64,000 nucleotides of DNA from Paenibacillus sp. 1011MAR3C5 (lineage in GTDB: Bacteria > Bacillota > Bacilli > Paenibacillales > Paenibacillaceae): positions 248,001-312,000 of the forward strand of contig NZ_QZCF01000004.1 of assembly GCF_003591485.1 (NCBI RefSeq), written 5' to 3'. The position numbers and the translations under genes were made by a program. A model generated the notes under the pieces. It made no database searches and was not told where the DNA came from. It worked only from the letters and a program-made list of their open reading frames with translations. The number at the start of each line of letters is the position of its first letter. Position 1 is the first letter of the stretch. Shown one piece after another: positions 8,130-17,048 of this stretch.

Positions 8130-10739
8130 ATGACTGGATTTGATGCGCATCTATTGACTTCCAAGCTGTACATGCCTACACCGTCAAAGGAATATGTCAC
8201 TCGCCCTCGACTGCTGGCGTTGCTGGACGAAGGAGTTCAACATAAAATCACCTACGTGATCGCTCCGGCAGGCTACGGAAAATCGACGCTTATTAGCGCT
8301 TGGGCGAAGCAGCAGCAAGGGAAGGCAATCGGTTGGCTTTCCCTTGACGAAGGAGACAATGATCCTGTCCGATTCTGGGAATATGTCACTGCGGCAGTTG
8401 ACTGCTGCCGTCCTGGATTTGCCGGACGAGTTAGGGCGGCTCTCGCTTCCATGCCGTCAGAGGGGTTCGAGCCTTTTCTTATTCGATTTATGAACGAGCT
8501 TAGAGGCGATAAGGGGGGCTTATGCCTCATACTAGACGACTTTCATTTAATCCGTGAACCTTCAGTTATGGAAGCTTTCTTTTATTTGATCGATTATTTG
8601 CCTGCAGATGTTCATCTGATTGCGGCCGCACGAACCGGAGCTGCGCTATCAAAAGCCAGATTTTTTAGCAGAGGCTGGGCTATGCGGCTGGATGAAACGC
8701 AGCTTCGATTCAATCTGGGAGATACGGAGGAGTTTCTTCATCGCAGCGGAGTTCGCGGCTTGACTGGCGCCCAGAAGGAACAAATGCTGCGGATGACGGA
8801 AGGCTGGATTACGGGGTTGAAGCTGCTTTTGCTATCCCAAGGAGGAGAAGGCCAGTCGTTTGACCCTGCCAAGATAAACGCTCTCCCGGCGAACGGGAAA
8901 TTGATGGAGCAGTATTTGTTCGAGGAAGTTTTTCAGTCACTGTCTGCTGAACTAAAGTCCTTTCTGATGGAATGCTCTTCATTAAATCGCTTTAGCGAGC
9001 CGTTATGCCGAGCCGTTACAGGAAGGGAAGACGCGGGACGATGCATTGAGTCATTAGAGTATGCCAATTTGTTTCTTATTCCGCTGGATCACGGACGGGA
9101 GTGGTGGAGGCTTCATCATCTCTTCGGAGATTTCCTGCGGGCCAGACTGGAGAAGGAGCGGCAGGGACGTGTTAGCGAGCTGAGAAGAGCCGCCGCGACA
9201 TGGTGCGAGAGCCAGGGGCTGGAGGAGGAGGCGGTAGATTATTATTTGGCAGGGTCGTGCTACGAAGAGGCGGTCCGATTGCTGGCGAAGATGAATACAT
9301 TCATGATTAGACGTGAATTCTCGACATTGCGAGGTTGGCTGTCCGTCATTCCGGAAGCTTTGCTATGGGAGAACCGGTCGCTCTATTTGTCCTACATACT
9401 TGCTTTGTTAATGGATAATAAGCCTGATCAGGCGAACATGCTGCTGCGGCAAGCCGACGAGCGCCTAAGCGATCCGTTGTCCGTGTGGAAGGAAGGAGAG
9501 AAGGAAAGCCTGCTTGGCAACCTCCATTTCTTGCGAAGCATCAAGGCAACCAAATATGAGATGGACGTTGTGGACGGTCTCGGACATATTATGCATTCCA
9601 TGCGCTATATCCCCGAGGGAAGCGAGCTGTTGTATGCCTCGCCGCAGCCTCAGCTGGCTCCAACCGCCTTCCGCAATTACAACGGCAAACGCGGCAAGCA
9701 TTTGCCGAGGGAAGTGGCTGAGCCTTTATTTCGGGGAATGATCGAGTTTTTTACGCCTATGAATATTCAAGCGCAGGCGCGAATATGCTACGCCGAATAT
9801 TTGTACGAGCGCGACGAGTTGGAAGAGTCGGAGATGGAGCTGCGCCTGACCTTGACCGAGAATATCGGCAACCCCTTCCAGCCGGAAAAGATCTATTTGC
9901 CGGTCTATTTGTTCCTTTCCAGACTTTATCGGGCTAGACAGGACCCGGAGGAGGCGCTTCGATGGCTGGAAGAAGCGGCTGCTGAGGCTGTAGCGAGAAA
10001 AGCGTCAGATGATATATGGCTGTATCTGGACGCGGAGCATGCGGTCATCGAGATGGAGCATGGAAGGCTGCAGGCAGCGGTGGAATGGCGGGAGAAATAC
10101 GGGCTGACTTCAGAGGACCCTGTGTCCGTCTATCTGTTGTTCCCGTATATTCTTCTGCTGCGCGTACTTATTGCGGAGGAGAACTACGATGAGGCTTATC
10201 GGCTCTCGCTTAAACTGCTGAAGGTGTCGGAGAAGGGGCATCGCCCGATGGACGCCCTTGAAGTCCAGATTCTGCAGGCGATGATGCACCGTAAGACGGG
10301 CAAGACGGAGCATGCGCTGCTGACGCTGGAGGAGGCGCTTGGTTATGCGGAGCCAGACGGCTACATTCGCGTCTTTTTGGACAAGGGATTGGATGTTGCA
10401 AGCTTGCTGAATGAATATGTGAAGTATCGCAAAAGAGGCCATATGGGCGACCGGAGCTTGCCTGCATTGGCATTCGTAAGACGCGTGCTGCTTGGATTCG
10501 GGGATCCGTCTATCTCGGTCCCGTCGTCAGGTGAAGTGTCGCTCGAAGCTCTATTAACAGAGAAGGAGTATCTGATTTATGCCAGGATGGCAGAAGGTCT
10601 GAACAATAAAGAGATTGCGGCCGAGCTTGGTATCGGGATGGGCACGTTGAAATCGCATATTAATCATATTTACGGGAAGCTGCAAGCCGGCAGCCGAGTC
10701 GAAGCGCTGCGGCGCGGTAAGGAATTGGAGGGCCTATAA
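8130..10739 (+). CDS. MalT-like LAL-family transcriptional activator
   Basis: 869 residues, typical of large ATP-binding LuxR (LAL/STAND) regulators. Walker A APAGYGKST is at residues 45-53 and the Walker B-like CLILDDFHL at about 133-141. A long TPR-like helical middle follows (residues ~340-790), then a C-terminal LuxR helix-turn-helix (NNKEIAAELGIGMGTLKSHINHIYGKL, about 826-852). Such proteins activate transcription on binding an inducer. The frame is open from a GTG at 8082, but AGAGGAAG lies just before the ATG at 8130. It sits 90 bases before the SLH protein gene and is likely its regulator or operon partner. Confidence 0.88.
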   Translation: MTGFDAHLLTSKLYMPTPSKEYVTRPRLLALLDEGVQHKITYVIAPAGYGKSTLISAWAKQQQGKAIGWLSLDEGDNDPVRFWEYVTAAVDCCRPGFAGRVRAALASMPSEGFEPFLIRFMNELRGDKGGLCLILDDFHLIREPSVMEAFFYLIDYLPADVHLIAAARTGAALSKARFFSRGWAMRLDETQLRFNLGDTEEFLHRSGVRGLTGAQKEQMLRMTEGWITGLKLLLLSQGGEGQSFDPAKINALPANGKLMEQYLFEEVFQSLSAELKSFLMECSSLNRFSEPLCRAVTGREDAGRCIESLEYANLFLIPLDHGREWWRLHHLFGDFLRARLEKERQGRVSELRRAAATWCESQGLEEEAVDYYLAGSCYEEAVRLLAKMNTFMIRREFSTLRGWLSVIPEALLWENRSLYLSYILALLMDNKPDQANMLLRQADERLSDPLSVWKEGEKESLLGNLHFLRSIKATKYEMDVVDGLGHIMHSMRYIPEGSELLYASPQPQLAPTAFRNYNGKRGKHLPREVAEPLFRGMIEFFTPMNIQAQARICYAEYLYERDELEESEMELRLTLTENIGNPFQPEKIYLPVYLFLSRLYRARQDPEEALRWLEEAAAEAVARKASDDIWLYLDAEHAVIEMEHGRLQAAVEWREKYGLTSEDPVSVYLLFPYILLLRVLIAEENYDEAYRLSLKLLKVSEKGHRPMDALEVQILQAMMHRKTGKTEHALLTLEEALGYAEPDGYIRVFLDKGLDVASLLNEYVKYRKRGHMGDRSLPALAFVRRVLLGFGDPSISVPSSGEVSLEALLTEKEYLIYARMAEGLNNKEIAAELGIGMGTLKSHINHIYGKLQAGSRVEALRRGKELEGL

Positions 10740-10756
10740 CCTCGCCTATAACCTCG
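10733..10756 (+). repeat. 12-bp tandem duplication across the LAL stop codon
   Basis: CCTATAACCTCG occurs twice in a row; the first copy contains the TAA stop of the LAL regulator. It is probably a simple slippage duplication. Confidence 0.6.
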
Positions 10757-10829
10757 GGTAGATTTCTTGAAAGACCTCACCAATTATAATACTAGAGTGA
10801 TAGACAGCAAGGGAGTGAGTTCAGTCAAA

Positions 10830-13800
10830 ATGAAAACGCTAATGCGGAAGGCAGCCGCTATTGGGCTCTCGGTGGCGATCCTCGCATCCGGACTGCCGCT
10901 GGCGGCCGAGCAGGCGGGTGCAAAGGCGACTAACCAAGCGGGCATTGGGGGCGAACCGTCCGATCTGAGGGGCCACTGGGCCGCAGCCGAGCTCGAGAAT
11001 TGGCTAGCAAGAGGATTAATGACCGGCTATCCAGACGGGACATTCCGGCCTGATGCTTCGGTTACGCGGGTAGAATGGATGAGTCTTGTCAATCGCCTCT
11101 TTGGATTCAAGGGATCTCTCGGCAATGCCGTCTACTCTGATATTGCGCAATCGGACTGGTATGCTAAGGATGCGGCAGCAGCTGTCGCTCAAGGGTATAT
11201 CAGCGGCAATGAAGATGGCAAGCTGCTGCCGGAGAAAGCAGTGACAAGGTCCGAAGTAGCTGTGATGCTGAGCAGACTGGGCAGTCTGAAGAGGCAGGAG
11301 GAGCCGTTGTTTTCGGAGGAATTGCCGGACTGGAGCCGAGCCTCTGTGAAGGCAGTGATCGAAGCAGGATGGATAAAGGGCTACCCGGACGGCTCGTTCG
11401 GTGGGGGCAATTCGTTAACGCGTGCGCAAGCGGTCGTCGTATTGAACAGAGCGTACGAGGCCATTCGCGAAGCTGCGTACATGTATCGTGCCGCGGGATC
11501 ATATGGGCCGGATGAAGGTAATCTTGAGCTGTCCGGTCATGCGAGCATTACAGCGCCTGGCGTAACGCTCAGCAACGTCATCATTGACGGCGATCTGACC
11601 ATCGACGAATCTGTCGGTGCAGGAGAAGTCTATCTGCGGAATGTGACTGTCAAAGGCGAGCTGTATGTTCGGGGCGGAGGTCTCCATAGCATCTATGTGG
11701 AGGACAGCGATATTCGCTCCATGACGGTAAACAAGCATGACGGCAATGTGCGAATTGTTGTCTCCGGCACTACGTCCATAGCCAATACAACGCTTCTGTC
11801 GGGAGCTGTATTGGAAGAGATGAAGCTGGCAGGGCAAGGCTTCGAGACGTTGCGCCTGACGAAGGAAATAGCGGCACAGTCGTTGATTCAACTCTTTGGT
11901 TCTTTCGTCGAAGTCGTATCCGAGGCCGATTCGATTACCATTGAGCTGAGAAGCGGAGAGATTATTCGACTGACCGTCAACCAGGGATCGGATTTGATAG
12001 TCGATTTGGAGAAAGGGACTCGTATCGCCAAAGCTGTCATTAAAGGGCTTGCCCGCTTCTTCGGGCTGGGTGTAGTGGAGCAAATCGAATACGAAGGAGC
12101 ATCTTGGCCAGGACCAATAGCAACATCGGCACCGACGCCGACGCCAACGCCGACGCCAACGCCGACGCCGACGCCGACGCCAACGCCGACACCAACGCCG
12201 ACGCCAACACCAACGCCGACGCCAACGCCAACGCCAACACCGACACCGACGCCAACACCAACGCCGACACCAACACCAACACCAACACCGACGGCAACGC
12301 CGACACCAGTCCAAGGTGCATATCGGGTAGTGACGCAAGTTATCACAAGTGAGCTTGTCGCCGGTGAGCTTGTTAAAGTGAAGTTGACTGTGTTGAAGGA
12401 TGACGGAAGCGTTGATGAAAGCTTCACAGGTATGGAAGAGGTACTTCTGTCAGGATTTAGCCAAGCGCCTGATGGAACGATCGGAAGTGTGGAGAATCTG
12501 GAGATAACTAAAGCCTCCATGCTTGTGGGAGCCGAGTTCTGGCATGGCGAAGCAAGCCTGAATATAAGGCTCAACCACGCTGGGGAGCAGACCTTATCCT
12601 TTGCAATTGGGCGATTAGTCCATCCGGTGACTACTGAAAATATGACGATCGAAGCTTCGGCTCCAGCTCGACTATATATAGCGAAGCAGCCAAGCTTGGT
12701 CGTGAAATACAAGGAAATTATGTCAGTCCAGCCTGCCATTGAAATTGTTGATTCGCATGGCAACCGTACATCATCAACGGCTGCTGTAACCGCGACGCTG
12801 ACAGACGCAGGCTACCTGCTTGGCGGCACAGTATCCGTTCAAGCGGCTAATGGACTAGTGAATTTCTCGGATTTGAGTATTCAGGGTCTGGGCTCGGGCG
12901 TCCGAATTGGTTTCGCGTCAACGGGTCTCCATTCAGCAGAGAGCGATTCGATTACGGTTGAGTCTCCTTTCCATGAAGGGCAAGGCACACGGGATAATCC
13001 TTTTATCGTAATGACGCCTTCGCAATTGGATATGATGCGGGACTTCCTGACTTCCAGCTTTGCGCTTGGTGCAGATATCGACCTGAGCGGTTACGTTGCA
13101 GGTAACGGCTGGAGGCCGATTGGAACGAGTGAGCGCCCGTTTACCGGAAGGATGGATGGACATGGTTACAAGGTGAGCAATATGACCATTACAGATAACT
13201 CGAGTCACACGGGTCTCGGATTATTCGGCACCATAAGGGAACAAGCTGATATCCGGAATTTGCGAATGGAGAATGTCCATATCCAGGGAGCATTCAATAT
13301 CGGAGCCTTGGCCGGATACGTAGAAGGCGACGTGACAATTACAAATGTACATGCGACCACGACGATCCGCAGAGATCCAATCGGAGGTACTTTGAATGCC
13401 GGAGGATTAATTGGCCGAATGGAGCCAAGGGCTACTTTGTTCCGCTCATCTGCTCATGTCGATATTGAAGGTTTGCAAAATATTGGCGGATTAGTAGGGG
13501 CTAATTCGGGTCATATTTCGGAATCCTATGCAACCGGCAAAGTTTCCAATAATGGTTGGGGCTTAGGAGGGTTAGCAGGTATTAATCTGGGTACAATCAC
13601 CAATAGCTGGTCAAGTGCCACCGTTGAGGGAGGCTCCAACAATGTCGGGGGCTTGGTTGGCGAAAATTATACCGAAGGCTCCATAACCCACTCTTATTCG
13701 ATTGGCCCCGTGTATAGCGCCGCTCAGAACAGGGGCGGACTGGTCGGCATGAATAGTGGAATTATTGTAGCTTGCTACTACGACATGGAGAAGAGCCTGC

Positions 13801-13943
13801 AATCCGATATTGGAAAAGGAGCTGGAATGCTAACCCTGATGATGCAAATTCCCAGTACGTATAATGGGTGGATGTCGCTGCCGATTATCGGGATTTGGGA
13901 CATGCAACCCGGCCAATATCCTAAACTTCGTTTTAACCCTTAA
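10830..13943 (+). CDS. SLH-domain surface protein with Pro-Thr linker and GLUG repeats
   Basis: About 1037 residues. An N-terminal signal peptide ([20 protein letters not shown]) is followed by three SLH domains (about residues 45-91, 101-150 and 161-209) that anchor proteins to pyruvylated wall polymer. Next comes a beta-strand-rich segment with right-handed-helix character ([14 protein letters not shown]...). A pure Pro-Thr linker spans ~434-493, then an Ig-like region, and the C-terminus has several GLUG repeats (GGLVG, GGLAG, GGLVG). A TTG at 10767 and a GTG at 10815 are also in frame; GGGAGTGAG before the ATG at 10830 and the signal peptide favour this start. Probably a cell-surface adhesin or polymer-binding protein, ending in the second copy of the flanking repeat. 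Confidence 0.9.
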   Translation: MKTLMRKAAAIGLSVAILASGLPLAAEQAGAKATNQAGIGGEPSDLRGHWAAAELENWLARGLMTGYPDGTFRPDASVTRVEWMSLVNRLFGFKGSLGNAVYSDIAQSDWYAKDAAAAVAQGYISGNEDGKLLPEKAVTRSEVAVMLSRLGSLKRQEEPLFSEELPDWSRASVKAVIEAGWIKGYPDGSFGGGNSLTRAQAVVVLNRAYEAIREAAYMYRAAGSYGPDEGNLELSGHASITAPGVTLSNVIIDGDLTIDESVGAGEVYLRNVTVKGELYVRGGGLHSIYVEDSDIRSMTVNKHDGNVRIVVSGTTSIANTTLLSGAVLEEMKLAGQGFETLRLTKEIAAQSLIQLFGSFVEVVSEADSITIELRSGEIIRLTVNQGSDLIVDLEKGTRIAKAVIKGLARFFGLGVVEQIEYEGASWPGPIATSAPTPTPTPTPTPTPTPTPTPTPTPTPTPTPTPTPTPTPTPTPTPTPTPTPTPTPTATPTPVQGAYRVVTQVITSELVAGELVKVKLTVLKDDGSVDESFTGMEEVLLSGFSQAPDGTIGSVENLEITKASMLVGAEFWHGEASLNIRLNHAGEQTLSFAIGRLVHPVTTENMTIEASAPARLYIAKQPSLVVKYKEIMSVQPAIEIVDSHGNRTSSTAAVTATLTDAGYLLGGTVSVQAANGLVNFSDLSIQGLGSGVRIGFASTGLHSAESDSITVESPFHEGQGTRDNPFIVMTPSQLDMMRDFLTSSFALGADIDLSGYVAGNGWRPIGTSERPFTGRMDGHGYKVSNMTITDNSSHTGLGLFGTIREQADIRNLRMENVHIQGAFNIGALAGYVEGDVTITNVHATTTIRRDPIGGTLNAGGLIGRMEPRATLFRSSAHVDIEGLQNIGGLVGANSGHISESYATGKVSNNGWGLGGLAGINLGTITNSWSSATVEGGSNNVGGLVGENYTEGSITHSYSIGPVYSAAQNRGGLVGMNSGIIVACYYDMEKSLQSDIGKGAGMLTLMMQIPSTYNGWMSLPIIGIWDMQPGQYPKLRFNP
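12129..12309 (+). repeat. 6-bp tandem repeat encoding a (Pro-Thr)n linker
   Basis: About 27 copies of CC(A/G)AC(A/G) in frame. Codons alternate between CCG/CCA and ACG/ACA with no larger perfect unit, so the protein repeat has been kept while the DNA drifted. The same tract generates long antisense open frames (Val-Gly, Arg/Cys-Trp and Ala/Leu-Val-Ser repeats) that are artefacts. The linker is expected to be extended, protease-resistant and possibly glycosylated. Confidence 0.9.
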
Positions 13944-13990
13944 CTGGGATAAATACGGCTTTGTTTGCAAGCTCATAAGATGATCTTAAT

Positions 13991-14086
13991 TTCAACTAGA
14001 AGGCCAGCCGCTTGCCGGACTGGTCTTTTGGCGTTTCAATGCACCTCGGCAGACACCGTTCCGACAAAATCTGAGATATTGACTAA
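13991..14086 (+). repeat. Downstream copy of the repeat flanking the LAL/SLH module
   Basis: Diverged copy of 7998-8103. It shares the hairpin, the spacer and CCGTTCCGACAAAAT-TGAG. Here the last bases merge into the TTGACT -35 box of the rbsR-like promoter. Confidence 0.5.
14002..14028 (+). terminator. Weak intrinsic terminator after the SLH protein gene
   Basis: CCAGCCG/CGGACTGG forms a 7-bp stem with one bulged A, followed by TCTTTT. The sequence is the diverged counterpart of the lplA terminator at 8012. Confidence 0.55.
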
Positions 14087-14107
14087 CGAATTAATCAGGT
14101 GTATATT
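14079..14107 (+). promoter_or_regulatory. Sigma-A-type promoter of the rbsR-rbsK operon
   Basis: TTGACT at 14079-14084, an exact 17-base spacer, and TATATT at 14102-14107. The predicted transcription start falls on the palindrome at 14114-14125. Confidence 0.8.
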
Positions 14108-14113
14108 AGTTGT

Positions 14114-14125
14114 GTAACCGGTTAC
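14114..14125 (+). promoter_or_regulatory. LacI-type operator GTAACCGGTTAC
   Basis: Perfect 12-bp palindrome with the central CG step typical of LacI/RbsR operators, 6 bases downstream of the -10 box and overlapping the expected start point. A repressor bound here would block transcription of its own gene and the operon. The match to the adjacent LacI-family gene is inferred from position. Confidence 0.75.
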
Positions 14126-14146
14126 CTATCAGGGTGGAGTGAGAAC

Positions 14147-15121
14147 ATGACTTCAATTAAAGATGTTGCAAGGATTGCGGGCGTATCTGTTGCGACAGTA
14201 TCCAGAGTGCTGAACGACAAAGGCTATGTAGGTCAGCGCACGAGAGAAAAGGTTGAAAAGGCCATCAAAGAGACGAGCTACAAGCCTAATGAAGTGGCGA
14301 GAAGCTTGTTCAAGAAGCGGTCGAGTACGATTGGTTTAATTGTTCCTGATATCATGAACCCTTTCTTTACAGAGCTGGCCCGGGCTGTTGAAGATATGGC
14401 CACTAAGCTTGGCTATAATGTTATCCTGTGCAACTCCGATGGGAATAGAGATAAAGAGCAGGCCTACTTGGATGTACTGAAGCAACAATATGTAAACGGT
14501 ATTATTGTTTCTTCCAATACGCTGACTGCTCAGCAGGTTGAGGAGCTCAACATTCCTGTCGTAAGCATTGACCGAGAGATCAGCAAGGGACTTCCGACCA
14601 TTGTAGTAGAGAACAAGAAGGGCGCCATGATGGCTACGCGTTATTTGCAGAGCAAAGGGTGCAAAAACATCGGCCACATCAGGGGCTCCTATGGCGTTGT
14701 CAATGCGGAAGAGCGTTATGAAGGCTATAAAGAAGTCGTTGCAAGCGAGCCGTGGTTCAAAGAAAGCTATGTCGTGAATGGAAACTACGATATGCAGTCA
14801 TCCATTGCAGCGACAGCAGAGCTGCTGCGTCTGCATCCGGAGATAGACGGGATTTTTGCCGCCAATGATATTATGGCGATTGGGGCGCTAAAAGTCGCAC
14901 ACCAGCTTGGGAAGAAAGTGCCCGAGGAGCTTGCCGTTATTGGATTTGACGGAATCAAGCTGTCTACAGTCATGACGCCGGAGCTAACGACCATTGTACA
15001 GCCCATATATAAATTGGGAGAAGTATCTGCCGAAATGCTGATTAATCTAATGGAACAACAACCTATAGAAAACACATACTATAAATTGGATGTAGAGCTG
15101 ATAGAGAGAAATTCAACTTAA
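14147..15121 (+). CDS. rbsR: LacI-family repressor, RbsR-like
   Basis: 324 residues. The N-terminal LacI helix-turn-helix TSIKDVARIAGVSVATVSRV is followed by the hinge (KPNEVARSLFKKRSSTIGL) and a periplasmic-binding-protein-like ligand domain (IGLIVPDIMNPFFTELA). It is assigned RbsR-like because it begins an operon with ribokinase and nucleoside hydrolase. The frame extends to a codon at 14099, but that lies inside the promoter; the ATG at 14147 has a GGTGGAGTGAG ribosome binding site. The likely effector is ribose or a nucleoside breakdown product. Autorepression through GTAACCGGTTAC is predicted. Confidence 0.85.
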   Translation: MTSIKDVARIAGVSVATVSRVLNDKGYVGQRTREKVEKAIKETSYKPNEVARSLFKKRSSTIGLIVPDIMNPFFTELARAVEDMATKLGYNVILCNSDGNRDKEQAYLDVLKQQYVNGIIVSSNTLTAQQVEELNIPVVSIDREISKGLPTIVVENKKGAMMATRYLQSKGCKNIGHIRGSYGVVNAEERYEGYKEVVASEPWFKESYVVNGNYDMQSSIAATAELLRLHPEIDGIFAANDIMAIGALKVAHQLGKKVPEELAVIGFDGIKLSTVMTPELTTIVQPIYKLGEVSAEMLINLMEQQPIENTYYKLDVELIERNST

Positions 15122-15133
15122 GGAGTTACCGGT

Positions 15134-16018
15134 GTGGAGCAGAAACCCAAAATTACCGTTGTAGGCAGCATTAATATGGATTTAGTGACGATTACTTCCC
15201 AGGTGCCGAAGGTAGGCGAGACGCTCTTCGGCAATCGTTTTCAAATGAATCCTGGAGGCAAAGGAGCTAATCAGGCAGTAGCTGCCGCTAGGCTTGGAGC
15301 TCATGTTCAATTAATCGGTTGCATTGGCAGTGATGATTTTGGCCAACATATTCTGAAACATCTGCAAAACGAAGGTGTCCATGTAACCGATGTGGAACCG
15401 GTTACACATTCGACTGCGACAGCAACCATTGTTGTGGCTGACGGGGACAATAGTATTATTGTTGTTCCAGCGGCTAATAATTATGTAACGGCTGCATTCG
15501 TTGAATCCAAGCGGGACGTGATTGCAGCAAGCGATATTCTTATTGTTCAATTGGAGATTCCGCTGGAAGGCGTACAGAAGGCAGTTGAGATTGCCAAGGA
15601 GAACGGAGTAACCGTCATTCTTAATCCGGCTCCTATTCAAGAGCTGCCGTCCGAGCTCATACGCGATATCGATTATTTGACCCCGAACGAGCATGAACAA
15701 ACGTTGCTCAGACAAGGGAGAAGTGAAGAAGAGCTGGACGGAAAGCTAATCGTCACGATGGGGAGTCAAGGAGTCTCGATTCGTGAGGATGGCAAGGATA
15801 TCCGCATTCCTGCTTTCAAGATCGATGTAGTGGATACGACTGGTGCCGGGGATTCGTTTAATGGAGGACTGGCCCTTGCACTTGCGAAAGGCTTCCCGCT
15901 CAGAGATGCTTGCTACTACGGAAACGCGGTTGCAGCGATGTCCACAACGAAGCTTGGCGCACAGACTGGCATGCCTACTGCAGCAGAAGTGGAAGAGTTT
16001 ATGAGGAGCCGGGCGTAA
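15134..16018 (+). CDS. rbsK: Ribokinase
   Basis: 294 residues. It phosphorylates D-ribose to ribose 5-phosphate with ATP. The PfkB-family signatures are both present: NPGGKGANQAVAA (residues 39-51) for substrate binding, and DTTGAGDSFNGG (234-245) holding the catalytic base Asp240 and the anion hole. It starts with GTG, 9 bases after AAGGAG and 13 bases after the repressor stop, so it is translationally close-coupled. In this operon it would salvage the ribose released by the downstream nucleoside hydrolase. Confidence 0.93.
   Translation: MEQKPKITVVGSINMDLVTITSQVPKVGETLFGNRFQMNPGGKGANQAVAAARLGAHVQLIGCIGSDDFGQHILKHLQNEGVHVTDVEPVTHSTATATIVVADGDNSIIVVPAANNYVTAAFVESKRDVIAASDILIVQLEIPLEGVQKAVEIAKENGVTVILNPAPIQELPSELIRDIDYLTPNEHEQTLLRQGRSEEELDGKLIVTMGSQGVSIREDGKDIRIPAFKIDVVDTTGAGDSFNGGLALALAKGFPLRDACYYGNAVAAMSTTKLGAQTGMPTAAEVEEFMRSRA
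15395..15406 (+). promoter_or_regulatory. Operator-like site inside rbsK
   Basis: GAACCGGTTACA repeats the core of the upstream operator (AACCGGTTAC identical), 1.3 kb downstream and inside the coding sequence. It could serve as an auxiliary operator for DNA looping, as in lac, or be chance. Confidence 0.35.
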
Positions 16019-16027
16019 TCACCCGGC
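16008..16027 (+). other. Intercistronic hairpin across the rbsK stop codon
   Basis: GCCGGG/CCCGGC arms around an 8-base loop containing the TAA stop. There is no T-run, so it is more likely an mRNA stability or processing element within the operon than a terminator. Confidence 0.35.
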
Positions 16028-16089
16028 GGCTGCTTTATATATGCATTGGAATCGCTTACTTCATATTTTCATTTTAGGAGGAATTTACG

Positions 16090-17016
16090 ATGACTACAAA
16101 ACCAAGACCAATCATTATTGACACAGACCCGGGAATTGATGACGCGGTAGCGCTTGCCATAGCTCTCTATAGTGAAAAGCTGGATGTACGCTTAATTACG
16201 ACGATTGCGGGCAATGTCAGCCTTCAGAAGGTCACGACTAATGCTTTGCGCTTGCTGAAGTTCTTTGGCAAGAATGTTCCCGTCGCATTGGGTGCGGACA
16301 GGCCTCTTATCAAAGACCCTATTGACGCAAGCGACATTCACGGATCAACAGGGATGGACGGCTTTGACTTTGAAGAGCCGACAGAAGATCTGGTGTTGAA
16401 AGAGAATGCCGTGAATGCCATGCACCGCGTCATTATGGCAAGCGAAGAGCCTATGACCTTGGTGCCTATCGGTCCGCTGACCAATATTGCGCTTTTGCTT
16501 AAGATGTACCCGGAAGTGAAAGAGAAGATTGCTGAAATCGTATTGATGGGCGGATCTACAACACGCGGGAATATGGGCGTCATGTCCGAATTTAATATTT
16601 TTGCCGATCCGGAAGCGGCGAAGATCGTCTTCTCAGCCGGTCTGCCTGTTGTCATGGTGGGACTCGACGTTGGCTTGAAAGCTCTGGTGTACCCGGAAGA
16701 CAGCGCTCAACTGAAAGAGATGAATGAGACGGGGAACATGATTTATCAATTATTCCAAAAGTACAGAGGCGGCAGCATGAAAACGGGCTTGAAAATGTAC
16801 GACAGCTGCGCTATTGCCTACCTGCTGCAGCCGGAAATGTTCCAAGTCGTGGATACTTTTGTGGATGTGGAACTGAACGGGTCATTAACTGCGGGATGTA
16901 CGGTAGTGGATTTGAAGGGATACTTGAAGCAGCCTAGCAATGCCAAAGTATGCGTCGATCTGGATCCGGACATGTTCAAGCAATGGTTCATGGAAAGTTT
17001 GAAAAAATGCAATTAA
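16090..17016 (+). CDS. Nucleoside hydrolase (IUNH family)
   Basis: 308 residues. It cleaves the N-glycosidic bond of ribonucleosides to base and ribose. The Ca2+/ribose-binding motif DTDPGIDDA is at residues 11-19, with HGSTGMDG at 84-91 and the FADPEAA loop at 171-177. At the position where the RihA/RihB group has the catalytic His of HDPCA, this protein reads MYDSCA (Tyr237), which may alter leaving-group activation or base preference. It lies between ribokinase and a DcuC-like carrier in one operon; together they would import and degrade nucleosides. Confidence 0.88.
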   Translation: MTTKPRPIIIDTDPGIDDAVALAIALYSEKLDVRLITTIAGNVSLQKVTTNALRLLKFFGKNVPVALGADRPLIKDPIDASDIHGSTGMDGFDFEEPTEDLVLKENAVNAMHRVIMASEEPMTLVPIGPLTNIALLLKMYPEVKEKIAEIVLMGGSTTRGNMGVMSEFNIFADPEAAKIVFSAGLPVVMVGLDVGLKALVYPEDSAQLKEMNETGNMIYQLFQKYRGGSMKTGLKMYDSCAIAYLLQPEMFQVVDTFVDVELNGSLTAGCTVVDLKGYLKQPSNAKVCVDLDPDMFKQWFMESLKKCN

Positions 17017-17048
17017 ACAACCATTCCAATTAGGGAAGGAATAACATC

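Noticed and set aside
12129..12309. CRISPR-like regular repeats
   Set aside because: Unit is 6 bases, continuous and in frame, without spacers; it is a coding tandem repeat.
11499..12763. Long minus-strand open frames (up to 291 codons) across the Pro-Thr repeat
   Set aside because: They are antisense readings of the 6-base repeat (Val-Gly, Trp-Arg-Cys and Ala-Leu-Val-Ser runs) with no ribosome binding site; the plus-strand SLH gene explains the region.
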